Shown here piece by piece: positions 21,184-33,346 of a stretch of 64,000 nt of DNA (its first letter is position 1; every line of letters starts with the position of its first letter). This DNA comes from Lodderomyces elongisporus (lineage: Eukaryota; Ascomycota; Pichiomycetes; Serinales; Debaryomycetaceae). The position numbers and the translations under genes are program-made. The DNA is taken from positions 1,299,501 through 1,363,500 of the forward strand of contig NC_083677.1 in assembly GCF_030384665.1 (NCBI RefSeq), read 5' to 3'. Below the pieces are notes generated by a model. That model was not told the origin of the DNA. It worked only from the letters and a program-made list of their open reading frames with translations, and did no database searches.

Positions 21184-21666
21184 ATGCCAAATATGATAAA
21201 TATAAGTAGTGGTGGTAGTGGTGGTGGTCATAGTGGTGGTGGTCATAGTGGTGGTGGTAGTGGTGGTGGTCATAGTGGTGGTGGTAGTAGTAGTGGTGGT
21301 AGTAGTATTGGTGGTGATGGTAGTAGTGGTGGTGGTGATGGTAGTAGTGGTGGTGGTAGTAGTGGTAGTAGTGGTGATGGTAGTAGTGGTGGTGGTGGTG
21401 ATGGTAGTAGTGGTGGTGGTAGTAGTGGTAGTAGTGGTGATGGTAGTAGTGGTAGTAGTGGTGATGGTAGTAGTGGTGGTGGTGGTGGTGGTGGTGGTGA
21501 TGGTAATAGTGGTGGTGGTGATGGTAATAGTGGTGGTGGTGATGGTAGTAGTGGTGGTGGTAGTAGTGGTGGTGGTAGTGGTAGTAGTGGTGGTGGTGGT
21601 AGTAAAGCTATTCCACCACGAGCAAACAATGATTATTATGTAGCAAAATTAAACCCCGAGAACTGA
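21184..21666 (+). CDS. Gly/Ser-rich tract ORF, 160 codons (allele D), unit 6
   Basis: The extra HSGGG block sits earlier than in allele A, and one DGNSGGG block is absent from the first half. It is a distinct arrangement rather than a simple truncation of allele A. Confidence 0.35.
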   Translation: MPNMINISSGGSGGGHSGGGHSGGGSGGGHSGGGSSSGGSSIGGDGSSGGGDGSSGGGSSGSSGDGSSGGGGDGSSGGGSSGSSGDGSSGSSGDGSSGGGGGGGGDGNSGGGDGNSGGGDGSSGGGSSGGGSGSSGGGGSKAIPPRANNDYYVAKLNPEN

Positions 21667-22048
21667 TTCCACAAGCTTTTCTTCTGCACCATCTGAAACA
21701 ACTTGCACGGTGACTTATACAACTCAACCTGTGATTCTATGATCCCGCTGTGCCTTGTTGATACTCCTAGTGCATATGCATCCTCCACATTTTTCGTCCC
21801 CCGTGCAAGATCATACGACAAAGGCGCCATTTTGCCGCAGGATCTGCCAAGTTCAGAATAAATGTGTGAGTCAGCAGCTACACTAGTGCAATGTTGTGGT
21901 AGGCTATGGGAAACGGTAGCAGAGGTCGGTGGGCTCCCCCTGCTTTGGGATCATGGCTGGGTTTGTGATATAGTCATCCGTGAAGCAGCAACAGAGGTAA
22001 CATCAGAAATAGCATCAGGAACAGCATCGGTGGTATTTATAGTAGCAG

Positions 22049-23602
22049 TTACCAATAAAAGAGCGATAATATAGCAAAGATCGGCATTAGCATGTAAAAT
22101 CGCAGCCGGTAGAAGGCGTTTATTAACACCAGTTTTAACCTCCTGATTAGTTTTTTATGTTTTTTTTGTTTTTCATTTTCATCATCGGATAAGCTATATC
22201 CAAGTTCTGCAATTAGCAGAGCCTTGGGTTTGTTCAGGAAGATTTCCGACCCCTTTTTGAAGATTGATTTTAGGCTCTTTACTGAGCGAGTATAGTAGCT
22301 AGTTGGCGGTAATGTTTTTGTTTCGAAGTTTGCTAGAAGCCACCCCCCCTCAACAACCTCAATGTGTTGATTAAAAGTTTCAAGCAACCATCTAGCATAC
22401 TCTTCAGGTGTCTTTACTTTTGTTTTGCCAAACCTGAAGAACTTTTTACTTCCCCCCTCTTTGATGTACGACTTGTGGTAGTCGACAATCCAGACTTGGA
22501 TTCTTGGTCGACGAGCCACTTTAGGCCCTACTCCGACAAGAAGCTTATAGCCAATCTTGTTTTGTTTTGTGAGATAGGCTATATCGCGTGCAAGCTTCGA
22601 AAGAATGTCCTTCCTCTCCTTGGCAAGCATCGGGAAACGGACATTACCTGTGGGGCTACTTTCATCAATGTAGTATGACTGTCGTTTTGACGAGGAGGAG
22701 AAATAAGCCGCAAAACTAGTGTTCTTTGTGTTCTCTGTGTTCTCTGTGTTCTCTGTATGCTTTGTTTGTTTTGTGTGTTTTGTGTGTTTTGTGTTCTTTT
22801 TGGAGTTGGAGTTGGTCTGGTGATTGGAGGCAGTGGTGTCAGTAGTGTTTATAGCATTTGAGGAACTCTCTGTGAACATGTTCACACCTTTTAAATCATT
22901 TTGCAAACCGTAGACTATATTAGTTTCCTTGTCAAAAGCAGGGGTCATGGTGTAGTACCTTTCTTCTCCTTCAAACTCAAAACTAAAGAGATGAAGATAA
23001 GGAAGCAAAAAAGATGGTTTTTCATAATGGGTATTCATTTTGGCTGCTTTATCTCTGATGTCTTCGAAATGCTCTTTTGTAACGCTGTATATCAAATATT
23101 TTCCATCGGCAGATGAAAACAATGATTCACCAATCTTAATAACCGAGTCTTCATCGATACCAAACGATTGTAAAATCAAGGCGTCTGATAGTCCTAACAT
23201 CCGTCTCACCCAGTGAAAAATCTTTGGACTGATAGATTTAAACTTCGCATTAGAGCCTTCCAGCAGCATAACAATATCGACTGAATCATATTTATTCCAC
23301 AATCTTCTCTCACTGTCAATTATGGAAATTTTAATACCTTCAGTGAGGAAAAATCTTTCGGCATTTTTGGCAATTGACAAATTATTGGTTAACGAGGATG
23401 GCGACTTTGATTCAACTTTTTCAGAGAGCTGTGAAGTTGGTGATGATTTGGCTTTCTTCACAAAGGCGGTCTTCAATTTCTCAAATGCCACTTTTGGAGA
23501 TTTGAGAGCAGGTTTCTGTGATAATTTAAACCGAACCTTGGGCTCGGCGGGTTTGGAATCCTTTGCAAAGACGTTTTGAAAACATTTATTAAAAAAGGGC
23601 AT
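22049..23602 (-). CDS. PIPK-fold predicted pseudokinase, array copy 6
   Basis: Protein identical to copy 1. His282 codon CAT; promoter (GAA)16. Tract allele D on its 3' side, allele B on its 5' side. Confidence 0.8.
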   Translation of the reverse strand: MPFFNKCFQNVFAKDSKPAEPKVRFKLSQKPALKSPKVAFEKLKTAFVKKAKSSPTSQLSEKVESKSPSSLTNNLSIAKNAERFFLTEGIKISIIDSERRLWNKYDSVDIVMLLEGSNAKFKSISPKIFHWVRRMLGLSDALILQSFGIDEDSVIKIGESLFSSADGKYLIYSVTKEHFEDIRDKAAKMNTHYEKPSFLLPYLHLFSFEFEGEERYYTMTPAFDKETNIVYGLQNDLKGVNMFTESSSNAINTTDTTASNHQTNSNSKKNTKHTKHTKQTKHTENTENTENTKNTSFAAYFSSSSKRQSYYIDESSPTGNVRFPMLAKERKDILSKLARDIAYLTKQNKIGYKLLVGVGPKVARRPRIQVWIVDYHKSYIKEGGSKKFFRFGKTKVKTPEEYARWLLETFNQHIEVVEGGWLLANFETKTLPPTSYYTRSVKSLKSIFKKGSEIFLNKPKALLIAELGYSLSDDENEKQKKHKKLIRRLKLVLINAFYRLRFYMLMPIFAILSLFYW

Positions 23603-24938
23603 TGTTAATTATTAAATTGTAGTCTTACTCAATTATTGATTGTAAAATCTGGTTAATGTTGTCGAGTAAGGCTTGGTGGTGTGTTTAATTGTGGTAAAAG
23701 AAAGAAGAAGAAGAAGAAGAAGAAGAAGAAGAAGAAGAAGAAGAAGAAGAAAAGGGTAAAAGAATGTTTGAGGTCACAAGGGTTTTGTTTGTGGATATTT
23801 ATACTTCACCAGGTAGCCCTCCAGTCACGCCTTGTAGTTGGAGACTAACAAGTAAATTGTGTTATGCCATATACATTGTGGTTGCAAAACCCGCGAGGAA
23901 GTGAGGGGAACAGAAGGGCGTGTGCAATTGTATACGCTACCAAATGCTTTATAACAAAAAACCAAATGGGTGCTGCCAAATGGGGTGTTGCCAATAGTGT
24001 GTTGCCAATAGTGTGTGGCTGTAGCAGAAAACGGACGACTAGAGTGAATGAATTGTATGTTTGGATGCATGTTGGCTCAACACAATCTACAACCTTATAC
24101 ATCCTGCAATGCATTCTATCTCCACAAACAATTCTCGACGGATTGCCGTCAAGCTTGCAACGAGTCGAGAATTGTTTGTGTGTGTTGATTATTCCCCTGA
24201 GTTTGGTGCGAATTTACGGGAAAACTTTTTTCTGCTGAAGTTTGAGGATAACTGTGGGCTCAGCTGCCCACTGTAGTGTTTTTTTGTAAAGTACACACGC
24301 ACCCGCGCGCGTCCATCTTACGTGTATATTACGTGTATCTTAGGTTGACTCGTTCACAGCAGCTCACGTGCGCGTATACATACACATACTCCAACCCGAG
24401 ATACTCTAGTTTACAATGACAGCGATTGCGCGAAATATACAGAACGTTCAATTTGAGAAATAATTTGTAGGCAGAGTGCGAGATAGAAGAATGGTTCAAT
24501 TACAAATAGCAGAGTGTATACAAAAACAGAAAGGTGTGTTAATATTAGAAAAAAAAGTGCATATATTAGTAGCAAAACTCACTGAGTCCCTCACCATGAT
24601 GTGTTCCTGAAAACGAGTGAAAGCTGTATATGTTAAACGAGTGTAGATGCAGGTGCAATGGGAGATACCAAAAGTGTGTGCGTGCCAGTGACGGATAAGA
24701 TAAGTAGTAGCAGGGCCCTTTGTGGTGTTTGAACACGGGCACACTTTTTGGTGAGCTCCCCTGCTTTGGGATCATGGCTGGGTTTGTGATATAGTTGGCC
24801 ATGGAGCAGCAGCAGCAATATTAGGAACAGCAATAGCAGGAACAGCATCAGCAACACCACCAGAAATAACACCGGTAAAATTTTTGACAAATTTGAAGCG
24901 CTTGTTTTGAGTTTAGTCGACGCTGGATAGCACACACT

Positions 24939-25427
24939 ATGCCAAATATGATAAATATAAGTAGTGGTGGTAGTGGTGGTGGTCATAGTGGTGGTGGTAG
25001 TGGTGGTGGTCATAGTGGTGGTGGTAGTAGTAGTGGTGGTAGTAGTATTGGTGGTGATGGTAGTAGTGGTGGTGGTGATGGTAATAGTGGTGGTGGTGAT
25101 GGTAGTAGTGGTGGTGGTAGTAGTGGTAGTAGTGGTGATGGTAGTAGTGGTGGTGGTGGTGATGGTAGTAGTGGTGGTGGTAGTAGTGGTAGTAGTGGTG
25201 ATGGTAGTAGTGGTAGTAGTGGTGATGGTAGTAGTGGTGGTGGTGGTGGTGGTGGTGGTGATGGTAATAGTGGTGGTGGTGATGGTAATAGTGGTGGTGG
25301 TGATGGTAGTAGTGGTGGTGGTAGTAGTGGTGGTGGTAGTGGTAGTAGTGGTGGTGGTGGTAGTAAAGCTATTCCACCACGAGCAAACAATGATTATTAT
25401 GTAGCAAAATTAAACCCCGAGAACTGA
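24939..25427 (+). CDS. Gly/Ser-rich tract ORF, 162 codons (allele B), unit 7
   Basis: Same translation as the ORF at 6191-6679, although here it neighbours a CAT/(GAA)16 gene copy instead of a CAC/(GAA)11 one. Confidence 0.35.
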   Translation: MPNMINISSGGSGGGHSGGGSGGGHSGGGSSSGGSSIGGDGSSGGGDGNSGGGDGSSGGGSSGSSGDGSSGGGGDGSSGGGSSGSSGDGSSGSSGDGSSGGGGGGGGDGNSGGGDGNSGGGDGSSGGGSSGGGSGSSGGGGSKAIPPRANNDYYVAKLNPEN

Positions 25428-25809
25428 TTCCACAAGCTTTTCTTCTGCACCATCTGAAACAACTTGCACGGTGACTTATACAACTCAACCTGTGATTCTA
25501 TGATCCCGCTGTGCCTTGTTGATACTCCTAGTGCATATGCATCCTCCACATTTTTCGTCCCCCGTGCAAGATCATACGACAAAGGCGCCATTTTGCCGCA
25601 GGATCTGCCAAGTTCAGAATAAATGTGTGAGTCAGCAGCTACACTAGTGCAATGTTGTGGTAGGCTATGGGAAACGGTAGCAGAGGTCGGTGGGCTCCCC
25701 CTGCTTTGGGATCATGGCTGGGTTTGTGATATAGTCATCCGTGAAGCAGCAACAGAGGTAACATCAGAAATAGCATCAGGAACAGCATCGGTGGTATTTA
25801 TAGTAGCAG

Positions 25810-27363
25810 TTACCAATAAAAGAGCGATAATATAGCAAAGATCGGCATTAGCATGTAAAATCGCAGCCGGTAGAAGGCGTTTATTAACACCAGTTTTAAC
25901 CTCCTGATTAGTTTTTTATGTTTTTTTTGTTTTTCATTTTCATCATCGGATAAGCTATATCCAAGTTCTGCAATTAGCAGAGCCTTGGGTTTGTTCAGGA
26001 AGATTTCCGACCCCTTTTTGAAGATTGATTTTAGGCTCTTTACTGAGCGAGTATAGTAGCTAGTTGGCGGTAATGTTTTTGTTTCGAAGTTTGCTAGAAG
26101 CCACCCCCCCTCAACAACCTCAATGTGTTGATTAAAAGTTTCAAGCAACCATCTAGCATACTCTTCAGGTGTCTTTACTTTTGTTTTGCCAAACCTGAAG
26201 AACTTTTTACTTCCCCCCTCTTTGATGTACGACTTGTGGTAGTCGACAATCCAGACTTGGATTCTTGGTCGACGAGCCACTTTAGGCCCTACTCCGACAA
26301 GAAGCTTATAGCCAATCTTGTTTTGTTTTGTGAGATAGGCTATATCGCGTGCAAGCTTCGAAAGAATGTCCTTCCTCTCCTTGGCAAGCATCGGGAAACG
26401 GACATTACCTGTGGGGCTACTTTCATCAATGTAGTATGACTGTCGTTTTGACGAGGAGGAGAAATAAGCCGCAAAACTAGTGTTCTTTGTGTTCTCTGTG
26501 TTCTCTGTGTTCTCTGTGTGCTTTGTTTGTTTTGTGTGTTTTGTGTGTTTTGTGTTCTTTTTGGAGTTGGAGTTGGTCTGGTGATTGGAGGCAGTGGTGT
26601 CAGTAGTGTTTATAGCATTTGAGGAACTCTCTGTGAACATGTTCACACCTTTTAAATCATTTTGCAAACCGTAGACTATATTAGTTTCCTTGTCAAAAGC
26701 AGGGGTCATGGTGTAGTACCTTTCTTCTCCTTCAAACTCAAAACTAAAGAGATGAAGATAAGGAAGCAAAAAAGATGGTTTTTCATAATGGGTATTCATT
26801 TTGGCTGCTTTATCTCTGATGTCTTCGAAATGCTCTTTTGTAACGCTGTATATCAAATATTTTCCATCGGCAGATGAAAACAATGATTCACCAATCTTAA
26901 TAACCGAGTCTTCATCGATACCAAACGATTGTAAAATCAAGGCGTCTGATAGTCCTAACATCCGTCTCACCCAGTGAAAAATCTTTGGACTGATAGATTT
27001 AAACTTCGCATTAGAGCCTTCCAGCAGCATAACAATATCGACTGAATCATATTTATTCCACAATCTTCTCTCACTGTCAATTATGGAAATTTTAATACCT
27101 TCAGTGAGGAAAAATCTTTCGGCATTTTTGGCAATTGACAAATTATTGGTTAACGAGGATGGCGACTTTGATTCAACTTTTTCAGAGAGCTGTGAAGTTG
27201 GTGATGATTTGGCTTTCTTCACAAAGGCGGTCTTCAATTTCTCAAATGCCACTTTTGGAGATTTGAGAGCAGGTTTCTGTGATAATTTAAACCGAACCTT
27301 GGGCTCGGCGGGTTTGGAATCCTTTGCAAAGACGTTTTGAAAACATTTATTAAAAAAGGGCAT
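25810..27363 (-). CDS. PIPK-fold predicted pseudokinase, array copy 7
   Basis: Protein identical to copy 1. His282 codon is back to CAC and the promoter to (GAA)11, an island of the first subfamily inside the CAT block (copies 4-6 and 8-10). Confidence 0.8.
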   Translation of the reverse strand: MPFFNKCFQNVFAKDSKPAEPKVRFKLSQKPALKSPKVAFEKLKTAFVKKAKSSPTSQLSEKVESKSPSSLTNNLSIAKNAERFFLTEGIKISIIDSERRLWNKYDSVDIVMLLEGSNAKFKSISPKIFHWVRRMLGLSDALILQSFGIDEDSVIKIGESLFSSADGKYLIYSVTKEHFEDIRDKAAKMNTHYEKPSFLLPYLHLFSFEFEGEERYYTMTPAFDKETNIVYGLQNDLKGVNMFTESSSNAINTTDTTASNHQTNSNSKKNTKHTKHTKQTKHTENTENTENTKNTSFAAYFSSSSKRQSYYIDESSPTGNVRFPMLAKERKDILSKLARDIAYLTKQNKIGYKLLVGVGPKVARRPRIQVWIVDYHKSYIKEGGSKKFFRFGKTKVKTPEEYARWLLETFNQHIEVVEGGWLLANFETKTLPPTSYYTRSVKSLKSIFKKGSEIFLNKPKALLIAELGYSLSDDENEKQKKHKKLIRRLKLVLINAFYRLRFYMLMPIFAILSLFYW

Positions 27364-28684
27364 TGTTAATTATTAAATTGTAGTCTTACTCAATTATTGA
27401 TTGTAAAATCTGGTTAATGTTGTCGAGTAAGGCTTGGTGGTGTGTTTAATTGTGGTAAAAGAAAGAAGAAGAAGAAGAAGAAGAAGAAGAAGAAGAAAAG
27501 GGTAAAAGAATGTTTGAGGTCACAAGGGTTTTGTTTGTGGATATTTATACTTCACCAGGTAGCCCTCCAGTCACGCCTTGTAGTTGGAGACTAACAAGTA
27601 AATTGTGTTATGCCATATACATTGTGGTTGCAAAACCCGCGAGGAAGTGAGGGGAACAGAAGGGCGTGTGCAATTGTATACGCTACCAAATGCTTTATAA
27701 CAAAAAACCAAATGGGTGCTGCCAAATGGGGTGTTGCCAATAGTGTGTTGCCAATAGTGTGTGGCTGTAGCAGAAAACGGACGACTAGAGTGAATGAATT
27801 GTATGTTTGGATGCATGTTGGCTCAACACAATCTACAACCTTATACATCCTGCAATGCATTCTATCTCCACAAACAATTCTCGACGGATTGCCGTCAAGC
27901 TTGCAACGAGTCGAGAATTGTTTGTGTGTGTTGATTATTCCCCTGAGTTTGGTGCGAATTTACGGGAAAACTTTTTTCTGCTGAAGTTTGAGGATAACTG
28001 TGGGCTCAGCTGCCCACTGTAGTGTTTTTTTGTAAAGTACACACGCACCCGCGCGCGTCCATCTTACGTGTATATTACGTGTATCTTAGGTTGACTCGTT
28101 CACAGCAGCTCACGTGCGCGTATACATACACATACTCCAACCCGAGATACTCTAGTTTACAATGACAGCGATTGCGCGAAATATACAGAACGTTCAATTT
28201 GAGAAATAATTTGTAGGCAGAGTGCGAGATAGAAGAATGGTTCAATTACAAATAGCAGAGTGTATACAAAAACAGAAAGGTGTGTTAATATTAGAAAAAA
28301 AAGTGCATATATTAGTAGCAAAACTCACTGAGTCCCTCACCATGATGTGTTCCTGAAAACGAGTGAAAGCTGTATATGTTAAACGAGTGTAGATGCAGGT
28401 GCAATGGGAGATACCAAAAGTGTGTGCGTGCCAGTGACGGATAAGATAAGTAGTAGCAGGGCCCTTTGTGGTGTTTGAACACGGGCACACTTTTTGGTGA
28501 GCTCCCCTGCTTTGGGATCATGGCTGGGTTTGTGATATAGTTGGCCATGGAGCAGCAGCAGCAATATTAGGAACAGCAATAGCAGGAACAGCATCAGCAA
28601 CACCACCAGAAATAACACCGGTAAAATTTTTGACAAATTTGAAGCGCTTGTTTTGAGTTTAGTCGACGCTGGATAGCACACACT

Positions 28685-29188
28685 ATGCCAAATATGATAA
28701 ATATAAGTAGTGGTGGTAGTGGTGGTGGTCATAGTGGTGGTGGTCATAGTGGTGGTGGTAGTGGTGGTGGTCATAGTGGTGGTGGTAGTAGTAGTGGTGG
28801 TAGTAGTATTGGTGGTGATGGTAGTAGTGGTGGTGGTGATGGTAGTAGTGGTGGTGGTAGTAGTGGTAGTAGTGGTGATGGTAGTAGTGGTGGTGGTGGT
28901 GATGGTAGTAGTGGTGGTGGTAGTAGTGGTAGTAGTGGTGATGGTAGTAGTGGTAGTAGTGGTGATGGTAGTAGTGGTGGTGGTGGTGGTGGTGGTGGTG
29001 ATGGTAATAGTGGTGGTGGTGATGGTAATAGTGGTGGTGGTGATGGTAATAGTGGTGGTGGTGATGGTAGTAGTGGTGGTGGTAGTAGTGGTGGTGGTAG
29101 TGGTAGTAGTGGTGGTGGTGGTAGTAAAGCTATTCCACCACGAGCAAACAATGATTATTATGTAGCAAAATTAAACCCCGAGAACTGA
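28685..29188 (+). CDS. Gly/Ser-rich tract ORF, 167 codons (allele E), unit 8
   Basis: Same length as allele A but differently arranged: it is allele D with one more DGNSGGG block in the second half. Equal length hides a different history, so units cannot be typed by length alone. Confidence 0.35.
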   Translation: MPNMINISSGGSGGGHSGGGHSGGGSGGGHSGGGSSSGGSSIGGDGSSGGGDGSSGGGSSGSSGDGSSGGGGDGSSGGGSSGSSGDGSSGSSGDGSSGGGGGGGGDGNSGGGDGNSGGGDGNSGGGDGSSGGGSSGGGSGSSGGGGSKAIPPRANNDYYVAKLNPEN

Positions 29189-29570
29189 TTCCACAAGCTT
29201 TTCTTCTGCACCATCTGAAACAACTTGCACGGTGACTTATACAACTCAACCTGTGATTCTATGATCCCGCTGTGCCTTGTTGATACTCCTAGTGCATATG
29301 CATCCTCCACATTTTTCGTCCCCCGTGCAAGATCATACGACAAAGGCGCCATTTTGCCGCAGGATCTGCCAAGTTCAGAATAAATGTGTGAGTCAGCAGC
29401 TACACTAGTGCAATGTTGTGGTAGGCTATGGGAAACGGTAGCAGAGGTCGGTGGGCTCCCCCTGCTTTGGGATCATGGCTGGGTTTGTGATATAGTCATC
29501 CGTGAAGCAGCAACAGAGGTAACATCAGAAATAGCATCAGGAACAGCATCGGTGGTATTTATAGTAGCAG

Positions 29571-31124
29571 TTACCAATAAAAGAGCGATAATATAGCAAA
29601 GATCGGCATTAGCATGTAAAATCGCAGCCGGTAGAAGGCGTTTATTAACACCAGTTTTAACCTCCTGATTAGTTTTTTATGTTTTTTTTGTTTTTCATTT
29701 TCATCATCGGATAAGCTATATCCAAGTTCTGCAATTAGCAGAGCCTTGGGTTTGTTCAGGAAGATTTCCGACCCCTTTTTGAAGATTGATTTTAGGCTCT
29801 TTACTGAGCGAGTATAGTAGCTAGTTGGCGGTAATGTTTTTGTTTCGAAGTTTGCTAGAAGCCACCCCCCCTCAACAACCTCAATGTGTTGATTAAAAGT
29901 TTCAAGCAACCATCTAGCATACTCTTCAGGTGTCTTTACTTTTGTTTTGCCAAACCTGAAGAACTTTTTACTTCCCCCCTCTTTGATGTACGACTTGTGG
30001 TAGTCGACAATCCAGACTTGGATTCTTGGTCGACGAGCCACTTTAGGCCCTACTCCGACAAGAAGCTTATAGCCAATCTTGTTTTGTTTTGTGAGATAGG
30101 CTATATCGCGTGCAAGCTTCGAAAGAATGTCCTTCCTCTCCTTGGCAAGCATCGGGAAACGGACATTACCTGTGGGGCTACTTTCATCAATGTAGTATGA
30201 CTGTCGTTTTGACGAGGAGGAGAAATAAGCCGCAAAACTAGTGTTCTTTGTGTTCTCTGTGTTCTCTGTGTTCTCTGTATGCTTTGTTTGTTTTGTGTGT
30301 TTTGTGTGTTTTGTGTTCTTTTTGGAGTTGGAGTTGGTCTGGTGATTGGAGGCAGTGGTGTCAGTAGTGTTTATAGCATTTGAGGAACTCTCTGTGAACA
30401 TGTTCACACCTTTTAAATCATTTTGCAAACCGTAGACTATATTAGTTTCCTTGTCAAAAGCAGGGGTCATGGTGTAGTACCTTTCTTCTCCTTCAAACTC
30501 AAAACTAAAGAGATGAAGATAAGGAAGCAAAAAAGATGGTTTTTCATAATGGGTATTCATTTTGGCTGCTTTATCTCTGATGTCTTCGAAATGCTCTTTT
30601 GTAACGCTGTATATCAAATATTTTCCATCGGCAGATGAAAACAATGATTCACCAATCTTAATAACCGAGTCTTCATCGATACCAAACGATTGTAAAATCA
30701 AGGCGTCTGATAGTCCTAACATCCGTCTCACCCAGTGAAAAATCTTTGGACTGATAGATTTAAACTTCGCATTAGAGCCTTCCAGCAGCATAACAATATC
30801 GACTGAATCATATTTATTCCACAATCTTCTCTCACTGTCAATTATGGAAATTTTAATACCTTCAGTGAGGAAAAATCTTTCGGCATTTTTGGCAATTGAC
30901 AAATTATTGGTTAACGAGGATGGCGACTTTGATTCAACTTTTTCAGAGAGCTGTGAAGTTGGTGATGATTTGGCTTTCTTCACAAAGGCGGTCTTCAATT
31001 TCTCAAATGCCACTTTTGGAGATTTGAGAGCAGGTTTCTGTGATAATTTAAACCGAACCTTGGGCTCGGCGGGTTTGGAATCCTTTGCAAAGACGTTTTG
31101 AAAACATTTATTAAAAAAGGGCAT
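29571..31124 (-). CDS. PIPK-fold predicted pseudokinase, array copy 8
   Basis: Protein identical to copy 1. His282 codon CAT; promoter (GAA)16. Allele E on both sides. Confidence 0.8.
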   Translation of the reverse strand: MPFFNKCFQNVFAKDSKPAEPKVRFKLSQKPALKSPKVAFEKLKTAFVKKAKSSPTSQLSEKVESKSPSSLTNNLSIAKNAERFFLTEGIKISIIDSERRLWNKYDSVDIVMLLEGSNAKFKSISPKIFHWVRRMLGLSDALILQSFGIDEDSVIKIGESLFSSADGKYLIYSVTKEHFEDIRDKAAKMNTHYEKPSFLLPYLHLFSFEFEGEERYYTMTPAFDKETNIVYGLQNDLKGVNMFTESSSNAINTTDTTASNHQTNSNSKKNTKHTKHTKQTKHTENTENTENTKNTSFAAYFSSSSKRQSYYIDESSPTGNVRFPMLAKERKDILSKLARDIAYLTKQNKIGYKLLVGVGPKVARRPRIQVWIVDYHKSYIKEGGSKKFFRFGKTKVKTPEEYARWLLETFNQHIEVVEGGWLLANFETKTLPPTSYYTRSVKSLKSIFKKGSEIFLNKPKALLIAELGYSLSDDENEKQKKHKKLIRRLKLVLINAFYRLRFYMLMPIFAILSLFYW

Positions 31125-32460
31125 TGTTAATTATTAAATTGTAGTCTTACTCAATTATTGATTGTAAAATCTGGTTAATGTTGTCGAGTAAGGCTTGGTG
31201 GTGTGTTTAATTGTGGTAAAAGAAAGAAGAAGAAGAAGAAGAAGAAGAAGAAGAAGAAGAAGAAGAAGAAGAAAAGGGTAAAAGAATGTTTGAGGTCACA
31301 AGGGTTTTGTTTGTGGATATTTATACTTCACCAGGTAGCCCTCCAGTCACGCCTTGTAGTTGGAGACTAACAAGTAAATTGTGTTATGCCATATACATTG
31401 TGGTTGCAAAACCCGCGAGGAAGTGAGGGGAACAGAAGGGCGTGTGCAATTGTATACGCTACCAAATGCTTTATAACAAAAAACCAAATGGGTGCTGCCA
31501 AATGGGGTGTTGCCAATAGTGTGTTGCCAATAGTGTGTGGCTGTAGCAGAAAACGGACGACTAGAGTGAATGAATTGTATGTTTGGATGCATGTTGGCTC
31601 AACACAATCTACAACCTTATACATCCTGCAATGCATTCTATCTCCACAAACAATTCTCGACGGATTGCCGTCAAGCTTGCAACGAGTCGAGAATTGTTTG
31701 TGTGTGTTGATTATTCCCCTGAGTTTGGTGCGAATTTACGGGAAAACTTTTTTCTGCTGAAGTTTGAGGATAACTGTGGGCTCAGCTGCCCACTGTAGTG
31801 TTTTTTTGTAAAGTACACACGCACCCGCGCGCGTCCATCTTACGTGTATATTACGTGTATCTTAGGTTGACTCGTTCACAGCAGCTCACGTGCGCGTATA
31901 CATACACATACTCCAACCCGAGATACTCTAGTTTACAATGACAGCGATTGCGCGAAATATACAGAACGTTCAATTTGAGAAATAATTTGTAGGCAGAGTG
32001 CGAGATAGAAGAATGGTTCAATTACAAATAGCAGAGTGTATACAAAAACAGAAAGGTGTGTTAATATTAGAAAAAAAAGTGCATATATTAGTAGCAAAAC
32101 TCACTGAGTCCCTCACCATGATGTGTTCCTGAAAACGAGTGAAAGCTGTATATGTTAAACGAGTGTAGATGCAGGTGCAATGGGAGATACCAAAAGTGTG
32201 TGCGTGCCAGTGACGGATAAGATAAGTAGTAGCAGGGCCCTTTGTGGTGTTTGAACACGGGCACACTTTTTGGTGAGCTCCCCTGCTTTGGGATCATGGC
32301 TGGGTTTGTGATATAGTTGGCCATGGAGCAGCAGCAGCAATATTAGGAACAGCAATAGCAGGAACAGCATCAGCAACACCACCAGAAATAACACCGGTAA
32401 AATTTTTGACAAATTTGAAGCGCTTGTTTTGAGTTTAGTCGACGCTGGATAGCACACACT

Positions 32461-32964
32461 ATGCCAAATATGATAAATATAAGTAGTGGTGGTAGTGGTG
32501 GTGGTCATAGTGGTGGTGGTCATAGTGGTGGTGGTAGTGGTGGTGGTCATAGTGGTGGTGGTAGTAGTAGTGGTGGTAGTAGTATTGGTGGTGATGGTAG
32601 TAGTGGTGGTGGTGATGGTAGTAGTGGTGGTGGTAGTAGTGGTAGTAGTGGTGATGGTAGTAGTGGTGGTGGTGGTGATGGTAGTAGTGGTGGTGGTAGT
32701 AGTGGTAGTAGTGGTGATGGTAGTAGTGGTAGTAGTGGTGATGGTAGTAGTGGTGGTGGTGGTGGTGGTGGTGGTGATGGTAATAGTGGTGGTGGTGATG
32801 GTAATAGTGGTGGTGGTGATGGTAATAGTGGTGGTGGTGATGGTAGTAGTGGTGGTGGTAGTAGTGGTGGTGGTAGTGGTAGTAGTGGTGGTGGTGGTAG
32901 TAAAGCTATTCCACCACGAGCAAACAATGATTATTATGTAGCAAAATTAAACCCCGAGAACTGA
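32461..32964 (+). CDS. Gly/Ser-rich tract ORF, 167 codons (allele E), unit 9
   Basis: Same translation as at 28685-29188. With (GAA)16 it makes the longest unit in the window (3776 bp). Confidence 0.35.
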   Translation: MPNMINISSGGSGGGHSGGGHSGGGSGGGHSGGGSSSGGSSIGGDGSSGGGDGSSGGGSSGSSGDGSSGGGGDGSSGGGSSGSSGDGSSGSSGDGSSGGGGGGGGDGNSGGGDGNSGGGDGNSGGGDGSSGGGSSGGGSGSSGGGGSKAIPPRANNDYYVAKLNPEN

Positions 32965-33346
32965 TTCCACAAGCTTTTCTTCTGCACCATCTGAAACAAC
33001 TTGCACGGTGACTTATACAACTCAACCTGTGATTCTATGATCCCGCTGTGCCTTGTTGATACTCCTAGTGCATATGCATCCTCCACATTTTTCGTCCCCC
33101 GTGCAAGATCATACGACAAAGGCGCCATTTTGCCGCAGGATCTGCCAAGTTCAGAATAAATGTGTGAGTCAGCAGCTACACTAGTGCAATGTTGTGGTAG
33201 GCTATGGGAAACGGTAGCAGAGGTCGGTGGGCTCCCCCTGCTTTGGGATCATGGCTGGGTTTGTGATATAGTCATCCGTGAAGCAGCAACAGAGGTAACA
33301 TCAGAAATAGCATCAGGAACAGCATCGGTGGTATTTATAGTAGCAG